Source: Enterococcus mundtii (GTDB lineage Bacteria > Bacillota > Bacilli > Lactobacillales > Enterococcaceae). From it: a DNA stretch of 64,000 nucleotides. A program made the translations under genes and the position numbers. Location of the stretch: positions 186,001 through 250,000 of the forward strand of contig NZ_AP019810.1 of the NCBI RefSeq assembly GCF_013394305.1, written 5' to 3'. Shown piece by piece: positions 57,812-64,000 of this stretch (position 1 is the first letter of the stretch; each line of letters begins with the position of its first letter). The notes under the pieces were generated by a model. It made no database searches, was not told the origin of the DNA, and was given only the letters and a program-made list of their open reading frames with translations.

Positions 57812-58771
57812 ATGAAAAGTTACGGAAAAACAATTAAAGAAATTCGCTTAAGTAAAGGGATTTTACTTAAAGGACTGGCGGATAAACAGCTATCGATGTC
57901 TCTTCTTTCTCAGTTTGAAAATGAGAAATCAACGATCTCATGCGAGAGATTCCATCACTTATTGTCAAAGTTAGAAGTAACATTTGATGAATTTATATTG
58001 ATGCAAACTGAGAATACTTTTTCTGCTTCACAATTGGCGATTATCGAATATATGGAATATATGTATATCGAAACAATCCAAGACTGGATAAAGTTAGAAG
58101 AACAGTATGAAAAATTGTATATTTATTATCAAGAAAATTATTCTTTAGAATTGGATCATGTGTTACAATTATTTCGTTTTGATTTGGCAATGAAAAAGGA
58201 GATTATTCAAGATACGCCTGTCCTTGAAGCATATAAAAAACATAATCATTACTTAGAACCTGCCAAACACTATTTATTGAATACTGATACTTGGGGTATC
58301 TACGAGTTAAAATTATTCGCCCGTATCTCTATAGCAATTGAACCTTCTCTATTATTTCGTTGCTTGAAAATTGCGGTCAAGAAAAGTCAGCGTTTATCCA
58401 AAATACCGGGAAATAAAGATATTCTCTATCAAACCTTTACAACAATATTTTCGGTCTTTTGTTTCTTCGAAGAAGTAGCTTACGCTAAAGAAACATTCAA
58501 ACTATGGAAAACATGGGTCTTTAAAGAAGAGCACATCGAACAAGCCATTTTTATTCCTTTTTATGAAGGTTGGATTGCTTTTTTAGAAAACGATGTGTCT
58601 CTTGCTGATCGAATGATGGAACAATCACTCCATCATTTAGAAACATTAGGCATGTCAAAGTCGTTAAAAGGTTACCGAATTTTCAAACAACTCATTCTAA
58701 CCAATGAATTCCCCGGAATCATTGTAAATGATCCCCTATTTGGCGATTTTTTAGATATCAAAAATTACTAA
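57812..58771 (+). CDS. Rgg/GadR/MutR-family transcriptional regulator
   Basis: A 319-residue protein. The N-terminal XRE helix-turn-helix (KTIKEIRLSKGILLKGLADK, about 5-24; SLLSQFENEKSTISCERF) is followed by a C-terminal helical repeat domain like Rgg/MutR peptide-binding regions. Start is ATG at 57812 behind AAGAAGGTGCGCGT. Some relatives bind short hydrophobic peptides, but I found no such peptide gene in the adjacent sequence. It likely controls the divergent DrrAB-like exporter. Confidence 0.88.
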   Translation: MKSYGKTIKEIRLSKGILLKGLADKQLSMSLLSQFENEKSTISCERFHHLLSKLEVTFDEFILMQTENTFSASQLAIIEYMEYMYIETIQDWIKLEEQYEKLYIYYQENYSLELDHVLQLFRFDLAMKKEIIQDTPVLEAYKKHNHYLEPAKHYLLNTDTWGIYELKLFARISIAIEPSLLFRCLKIAVKKSQRLSKIPGNKDILYQTFTTIFSVFCFFEEVAYAKETFKLWKTWVFKEEHIEQAIFIPFYEGWIAFLENDVSLADRMMEQSLHHLETLGMSKSLKGYRIFKQLILTNEFPGIIVNDPLFGDFLDIKNY

Positions 58772-58797
58772 AGAACGTGCATTTGATCAAAAGAAAA

Positions 58798-58832
58798 GAG
58801 AATCAACATCCTCTACTTGAGGGTTGATTCTC
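58798..58832 (-). terminator. Terminator of the cdaA-cdaR-glmM operon
   Basis: GAGAATCAAC (58798-58807) pairs with GTTGATTCTC (58823-58832), followed on the minus strand by a T-rich tail TCTTTTCTTTTG. It also lies behind the rgg-like gene. Confidence 0.8.
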
Positions 58833-58844
58833 TCATCGTACGTT

Positions 58845-60200
58845 TTAATCGATTCCAATCTCAGCTTTGACAACTGCTGCGATTTTGTCAACATAATAGT
58901 TTACTTTTTCATCAGATGGTGCTTCTGCCATCACGCGTAGTAATGGTTCTGTTCCGGAAGGGCGAACTAAGATACGTCCTTCACCGGCCATTTCAGCTTC
59001 TGCTTCTTCAATGACTTGTTTGATTGCAGGAACTTCCATTGCACCGTTTTTGTTACTTACACGGATATTGACTAATTTTTGCGGATAGATCGTTACTTCT
59101 GCTGCTAATTCTGATAATTTTTTACCAGTTTGTTTCATGATATTCAACAATTGGATCCCAGAAAGCATACCATCTCCAGTTGTATTGAAATCTAAGAAGA
59201 TCATATGACCAGACTGTTCGCCACCGAAGTTGTAGTCATTTTTACGCATTTCTTCGACCACATAGCGGTCGCCCACTTGTGTCACAACATCTTTCAAACC
59301 GATTTCTTCGACCGCTTTATGGAAGCCGAGGTTACTCATGACCGTTGTAACGATCGTATCTTTTTTCAGACGATTTTTAGCTGACAAATATTTCGCACAG
59401 ATAAACATGATCTTATCGCCATCTACGATATTTCCTAATTCATCCACCGCAATGATACGGTCGCCGTCGCCGTCAAAGGCAAGACCGACGTCTGCTCCTT
59501 TTTCTACTACCATTTCTGCTAGACGCTCAGGATGCGTTGATCCGACACCGTCATTGATGTTCAAGCCATTCGGATTTGTTCCCATCGTGTAGAAATCAGT
59601 TTCCAAATCAGCAAACAAGCGATTGACAGATGTTGCTGTTGCACCATTTGCCGCATCTACACAGACCGTTAAGCCCGAAAGATCGCCGTTGATCGTCTGT
59701 ACTAAGAATTGTGAATATTTCAGCAACCCTTCTGGGAACTCTTCGACTGTACCTAATCCCTCAGCAGAAGGTCGTGGTAATTCATCGACTTCCGCATCTA
59801 ACAATGCTTCGATTTCTAATTCTTGGTCATCATCTAATTTAAATCCATCTGCACCAAAAAACTTGATGCCGTTATCTTGAGCTGGATTGTGTGAAGCAGA
59901 AATCATGACACCTGCGCTTGCTTTTTGCAAACGTGTCAAGTAAGCCACTCCTGGTGTAGAGATCACACCTAATTGAAAAACTTCGATCCCGACAGATAAC
60001 AGACCAGAAACTAACGCTTCTTCAAGCATTTGACCTGAAATTCTTGTGTCACGTCCAACCAATACACGTGGACGTTTTCCATCTTTCTCATGTTGGCTCA
60101 GTACATAACCGCCGCAACGTCCTAATTTGAAGGCCAATTCCGGTGTTAGTTCTTTATTCGCTTCTCCACGGACACCGTCCGTTCCAAAATATTTACCCAT
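58845..60200 (-). CDS. glmM: Phosphoglucosamine mutase GlmM
   Basis: A 451-residue alpha-phosphohexomutase: FGTDGVRG (5-12), the phosphoserine loop ISASHNP with Ser103, the metal loop AFDGDGDR (about 241-248) and the sugar-binding GGEQSGH (about 326-332). It converts glucosamine 6-phosphate to glucosamine 1-phosphate. In Firmicutes GlmM also binds and inhibits CdaA, whose gene starts this operon. It follows cdaR after 23 bp. Confidence 0.97.
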   Translation of the reverse strand: MGKYFGTDGVRGEANKELTPELAFKLGRCGGYVLSQHEKDGKRPRVLVGRDTRISGQMLEEALVSGLLSVGIEVFQLGVISTPGVAYLTRLQKASAGVMISASHNPAQDNGIKFFGADGFKLDDDQELEIEALLDAEVDELPRPSAEGLGTVEEFPEGLLKYSQFLVQTINGDLSGLTVCVDAANGATATSVNRLFADLETDFYTMGTNPNGLNINDGVGSTHPERLAEMVVEKGADVGLAFDGDGDRIIAVDELGNIVDGDKIMFICAKYLSAKNRLKKDTIVTTVMSNLGFHKAVEEIGLKDVVTQVGDRYVVEEMRKNDYNFGGEQSGHMIFLDFNTTGDGMLSGIQLLNIMKQTGKKLSELAAEVTIYPQKLVNIRVSNKNGAMEVPAIKQVIEEAEAEMAGEGRILVRPSGTEPLLRVMAEAPSDEKVNYYVDKIAAVVKAEIGID

Positions 60201-60223
60201 AGCTGTAAATTTGCTCCTTTAAC

Positions 60224-61399
60224 TTAATTTTCCGATGAATCCTCTTGACTATTCGGTTGACTACTTGATTGTGTTGTCTCACTTGATGATTCATTCGACC
60301 CTTCACTCGATGTTGACTGCGTCTCTTCAGACTGACGTGTCGTCGATGACGAAGAGTTCGCAGGTGTCGACCCTGCACCAGAAGTTGTACTTCCTCCCGA
60401 ATTTCCGGAATTTCCCGAATTAGAACGGCTAGTGTTTTCCGTGCTTGTTTTCAGGACCGGTGTAATCTCAACATCGATTGAAGGTGGTGTGATACTAAGT
60501 CCACTCTCTACCGGAATATCAATATTTCTTGTCGTCCGGTGGACGATCCCAGAAATATCGATTGGTATCGTGATGCTATTTCCTAGTTGAGCCAGTTGAC
60601 TCTCTGAACCAGTGACTTCTGCTTCAATGTCAGAGAAACTGAAATCGTAACTCTCCACATTATCTGCGGGGGTCCCTTGTGCTGTTCCATAAAGTCGAAT
60701 CGTTTTCGTAGGCTTTGTTACCGTTGCTTTTGCAGTGACTTGCACTGGATCTGAAACAATACTTAAAGGTTCTCCTGCACTATTCAATGCTTGAACAGTG
60801 ACTCTCGTATCGACCCCATCGTCCGTGATCATCGCAGGTTCGATCCTCGCTACGACCTGTTGGATCTCTTCCAGTGTCTGATCGCCAGTCGTGACCGTCA
60901 CTTTTTTTGGTGATAATTCAAGGTCATTCAATTCGAATCCAGCTGGAGTTGATTCTGTTGTGAGTAAAGGCGTGACCTCAAATTCTTTTGTCACTTTTTT
61001 CTCGATAGTCACTGTGATCGTATCCGGCTCTAGTTTTGCTTTGACTGCACTGCTCAGATTTCTGATTTTCAATGGTACTTCATGTGTTCCTTCACCTAAA
61101 CCAGTGAGATCTGCTGTCACCCGAAACATTCTTGTATCTTCAATTGCTTCGGCATTCAACTGAACACGATTGGCACTGGACAACTTCGCTGTGACCGTAC
61201 TCTCATATCCATGGATATAATATTGATCCGTATCGTATAAAAGTTGTACTGACACATCAGAAACGTTTTGCGTATAGGCTTCATTTCCTGACAGCGTGTC
61301 TTGGACAGATTGTCCATTTGCATTAAAATACAGCACAATACTGAATAATAACGCAACAAACGCATATAAGATACTTTTACGCCTCTCTTTTGAGATCAT
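60224..61399 (-). CDS. cdaR: CdaA regulator CdaR (YbbR-domain protein)
   Basis: A 391-residue protein with an N-terminal membrane anchor (about 8-28, SILYAFVALLFSIVLYFN) and four YbbR domains facing outside (repeats near 35-320, e.g. VTAKLSSANRVQLNAEAI). A low-complexity Ser/Thr/Asn/Gln-rich tail of about 70 residues (SRSNSGNSGNSGGSTTSGAG) follows; it is longer than in B. subtilis. It modulates CdaA. Its start overlaps the cdaA stop by four bases. Confidence 0.94.
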   Translation of the reverse strand: MISKERRKSILYAFVALLFSIVLYFNANGQSVQDTLSGNEAYTQNVSDVSVQLLYDTDQYYIHGYESTVTAKLSSANRVQLNAEAIEDTRMFRVTADLTGLGEGTHEVPLKIRNLSSAVKAKLEPDTITVTIEKKVTKEFEVTPLLTTESTPAGFELNDLELSPKKVTVTTGDQTLEEIQQVVARIEPAMITDDGVDTRVTVQALNSAGEPLSIVSDPVQVTAKATVTKPTKTIRLYGTAQGTPADNVESYDFSFSDIEAEVTGSESQLAQLGNSITIPIDISGIVHRTTRNIDIPVESGLSITPPSIDVEITPVLKTSTENTSRSNSGNSGNSGGSTTSGAGSTPANSSSSTTRQSEETQSTSSEGSNESSSETTQSSSQPNSQEDSSEN

Positions 61400-62280
61400 T
61401 TGTGATCCCCTCCTTTAGTCATCACGTCTAAGAAGGTTTGGAGCGTATTTTTATTTTTGTTTTTTTCTTCGACGATCAAATTTTTACGCAAGATCGTCAA
61501 ATATTCTTCTTGAGATAAGCCAGGCATCAATTGGTTATCCAACGTAATGCTGACATCTCCTGTTTCTTCTGAGACAACGATCGTAATCGCATCGCTCGCC
61601 TCACTGACTCCGACAGCCGCTCGGTGACGGGTTCCGAATTCTTTCGGAATCAACATACTTTCAGATAAAGGCAAGTAGGCACTGGCTACTGCAATTTTTC
61701 CATCTTTTACGATCACTGCACCATCATGCAGCGGTGTATTCGGAATAAAAATATTGATCAGTAATTCGCCAGTGATATCGGCATCTAAAGCAATCCCTGT
61801 TTCGATATATTCATCCAACCCGGTGTGGCGTTCGATCGTGATCAAGGCACCGATTTTACGTTTGGACATATATTGGATCGCTTTGTCGAAAGAAAGGATC
61901 ATCTGTTCATCTTCTTGCTTCTCACTCTTCGATTGTTTGAAAAGTGAGCTACGACCGAGGTGTTCTAATCCACGCCGTATCTCTGGTTGAAAAATGACGA
62001 TAGCCGCAATCACACCATACGTGATCACTTGATTCATCAACCAAGATAAGGTATGTAGACCAATAATCTCGGCTAAGATCCGAATAACAACAAAAATCCC
62101 TACCCCTTTTAGCAATTGGATTGCTTTTGTTCCTCGCAATAGTTGAATGAGTTTATAAACTAAATACCAAACAACCAATACATCGAGTATGTTCACCAAA
62201 AAATTCTGAGAAAACAAGTCACCGGAAAACATTTGTCGCCAATAGTCTAAATTAAAAAGTTCTCCGATTTGAAATGACAT
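61396..62280 (-). CDS. cdaA: Diadenylate cyclase CdaA
   Basis: A 294-residue membrane enzyme. Three membrane spans (about 20-95) precede the DAC domain with the DGA motif in PLHDGAVIV (about 190) and the RHR motif in FGTRHRAAVG (about 222). It makes cyclic di-AMP from ATP, which controls potassium and osmolyte uptake and is essential in most Firmicutes. First gene of cdaA-cdaR-glmM. Confidence 0.97.
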   Translation of the reverse strand: MSFQIGELFNLDYWRQMFSGDLFSQNFLVNILDVLVVWYLVYKLIQLLRGTKAIQLLKGVGIFVVIRILAEIIGLHTLSWLMNQVITYGVIAAIVIFQPEIRRGLEHLGRSSLFKQSKSEKQEDEQMILSFDKAIQYMSKRKIGALITIERHTGLDEYIETGIALDADITGELLINIFIPNTPLHDGAVIVKDGKIAVASAYLPLSESMLIPKEFGTRHRAAVGVSEASDAITIVVSEETGDVSITLDNQLMPGLSQEEYLTILRKNLIVEEKNKNKNTLQTFLDVMTKGGDHK

Positions 62281-62450
62281 AGACAGCCTCTCTTCTCTTT
62301 TGAGATTTCCTCTTTAGTATATCATATGTTTCCTCAGAAGAGACTTATCTGCTTGGAATTTCCTAACAAAAACCAATTTTTTTCAAGAAATTTACATTTT
62401 CCATTTATTCACCAATAAGTTATTCTATTTCCTTGGATCGTTTCGTTTTA

Positions 62451-64000
62451 TCATTCTTTGGTTTTTCTTCGTTCCGCTCTAGCGGCACGTCTGGCAGCAC
62501 GTCTAGCTTCTGCTTCCGGATCAACCGTTCGTCCTTTTTTGACTCTCGGTTTTTCGATCTCTGGACTTTCAGTACCTTCTGTCGGTTCGATCTTCGCTTT
62601 GATTTTTTCTAATTGACCAGTCATCGCCGCATAGTTGTAAAACCGTTTTTTCGCATCTTGGATCGTTTTATTGAATAACTGCTCCGCTGCCTGCGGATGA
62701 ATCGTTTCAAGCGATGAAAAACGGACTTGCTTGCGCATGAAGTCAGCCATCATGGTAAAATCAGGCTTTTTATAGTCTAGCGTCATCGGCGTTTTCTTCT
62801 TTTCGATCAATTCAGGATTATAGCGATACAACGACCAATAGCCTGAAGCTACTGCTTCTTTTGCTTCTTTGATCGATTCTTTCATTCCACCTAGTAACCC
62901 ATGAGCAATACATGGCGTATACGCAATGATCAACGATGGTCCAGGGAATTTTTCTGCTTCTTCAAATGCTTTGATCGTTTGCATTTGATTCGCGCCTGAA
63001 GCGATCTGTGCTACATACACATTCCCATATGTCATCGCCATCATACCTAAATCTTTCTTCGAAGCATATTTCCCATTTGCTGAGAATTTAGCGATTGCTG
63101 AAGCAGGTGTAGCTTTCGAGACTTGTCCACCTGTATTGGAATAGACTTCGTTATCCATGACTAAAATGTTTACATCTGCGCCACTTGCCAAGACGTGATC
63201 GATTCCGCCAAAACCGATATCATACGCCCAGCCATCACCACCAATCATCCATTGACTATTTTTGACAAATAGATCTTTTTCTTGGTAGATCGTTTGTAAT
63301 TCAGGAACAGCTTCAAGCTCATTTTCGATTGCCCCACGTAATTTAGCTGCCCGTTGTTGGGTTCCTTCGCTTTCAAACATATGCGCCAACCAATCTTCCA
63401 TCAATTCACGTAGTTTTAAGGAGACTTTAGACATCACTTTTTTCATCGTTTCTGCTAAAGCTTCTCTTCTTGTTTGTGCGGCTAAAAGCATCCCATAACC
63501 AAATTCAGCATTGTCTTCTAATAATGAATTTGACCACGCAGGTCCTTGCCCACAATCATTTGTGGTAAATGGTGAAGCCGGCACTGCTCCGCCCCAAATA
63601 GATGAACAACCTGTCGCGTTGGCGATCATCATACGGTCACCGAACATCTGTGTCAATAGCTTCACGTAAGGCGTTTCCCCACAACCGGAACATGCCCCGG
63701 AAAATTCTAATAAAGGTTGATTGAACTGTGTTGATAGCACTGTATTTTTGCCTTTGATCGGATTTTCTTTTTGTCGCAAGGTCATCGCAAATGCCCAGTT
63801 GATTGCTTGTTTCTTTTGTTCTTCATAGGGCTTCATCACTAGTGCTTTACCTTTTGCTGGACAAGCTTCAACACATAGGCCACAACCAGTACAGTCTTCG
63901 ACAGACACTTGGATGCGATACTTCAAACCATCTGGCCCACGCATTTCTCGAACAATGAACCCTTCCGGTGCTTCTTCTAGTTCTTCCTCATCGGCTAAGA
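62451..64000 (-). CDS. nifJ: Pyruvate:ferredoxin (flavodoxin) oxidoreductase, C-terminal part
   Basis: The frame stays open to the right edge, so this is the last ~515 residues of a protein that is normally ~1170-1200 long. It holds part of the ferredoxin domain with DCTGCGLCVEACP, the CxxC pair SGACSGCGETPYVK, the TPP-binding segment GDGWAYDIGFGGIDHVL with VMDNEVYSNTGGQ, and the domain VI Cys (TPCIAHG). It oxidises pyruvate to acetyl-CoA and CO2 with reduction of ferredoxin or flavodoxin. The tail after YNYAAMTGQLEKI is an unusual basic extension (EARRAARRAARAERRKTKE). The gene starts outside the window. Confidence 0.93.
   Translation of the reverse strand, partial: LADEEELEEAPEGFIVREMRGPDGLKYRIQVSVEDCTGCGLCVEACPAKGKALVMKPYEEQKKQAINWAFAMTLRQKENPIKGKNTVLSTQFNQPLLEFSGACSGCGETPYVKLLTQMFGDRMMIANATGCSSIWGGAVPASPFTTNDCGQGPAWSNSLLEDNAEFGYGMLLAAQTRREALAETMKKVMSKVSLKLRELMEDWLAHMFESEGTQQRAAKLRGAIENELEAVPELQTIYQEKDLFVKNSQWMIGGDGWAYDIGFGGIDHVLASGADVNILVMDNEVYSNTGGQVSKATPASAIAKFSANGKYASKKDLGMMAMTYGNVYVAQIASGANQMQTIKAFEEAEKFPGPSLIIAYTPCIAHGLLGGMKESIKEAKEAVASGYWSLYRYNPELIEKKKTPMTLDYKKPDFTMMADFMRKQVRFSSLETIHPQAAEQLFNKTIQDAKKRFYNYAAMTGQLEKIKAKIEPTEGTESPEIEKPRVKKGRTVDPEAEARRAARRAARAERRKTKE

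Overview
The window looks like chromosomal DNA of a low-GC Firmicute, most likely an Enterococcus (inferred from gene content and protein style, no search run). Evidence is the pcrA-ligA-gatCAB block, clpX-engB-tig, a glmS ribozyme with glmS, cdaA-cdaR-glmM, fruR-fruK-fruA, LacLM-type beta-galactosidase, an Mga-type regulator next to an LPXTG protein, and an Rgg regulator. I see no complete prophage, insertion sequence, CRISPR array, tRNA or rRNA.

Left part (1-30.4 kb), accessory and metabolic. The left edge holds a badly decayed gene whose last segment resembles an Asp-zincin (M35-like) peptidase. Then comes a translationally coupled operon of two DUF1538 membrane proteins and a PII-like protein. 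From 3.2 to 16.4 kb lies an oligosaccharide island: an ABC importer without its own ATPase, a YesN/YesM-type two-component pair, LacL and LacM, a GH36 alpha-galactosidase and a LacI-family regulator with an operator inside the galactosidase promoter. Behind the regulator sit three tandem ~120-bp hairpin units whose arms co-vary. Next are a MetE-like methyltransferase under a T-box leader, and a MerR regulator divergent from a heterodimeric ABC exporter whose promoter has the 19-bp spacer typical of MerR activation. A BspA-like LPXTG surface protein and an Mga-family regulator follow. From 27.5 to 30.4 kb there is a decaying patch with a truncated DUF3114-like gene, two short unannotated-type genes (43 and 42 codons), the wreck of an ABC permease and a frameshifted GNAT acetyltransferase.

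Middle and right (30.5-64 kb), mostly core. rlmD, dgkB, gatCAB, ligA and pcrA run leftward. The fructose operon (fruR-fruK-fruA) has three direct repeats next to its promoter. An unknown 447-residue protein appears frameshifted at its C-terminus. A 49-residue SPJ_0845-type protein, engB, clpX, tig, a TPR-like protein, an RDD membrane protein, SppA and a small unknown protein follow. glmS (plus strand) carries a clear glmS ribozyme. A DrrAB-type ABC exporter with a divergent Rgg regulator comes next, then the c-di-AMP module cdaA-cdaR-glmM, placed close to glmS so that two consecutive steps of UDP-GlcNAc synthesis are near one another. The right edge cuts a pyruvate:ferredoxin oxidoreductase gene that ends in an unusual Ala/Arg-rich tail.

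Most core calls are secure from motifs. The regulatory sites, the pseudogene reconstructions and the small genes come from reading the sequence by eye and should be treated as such.
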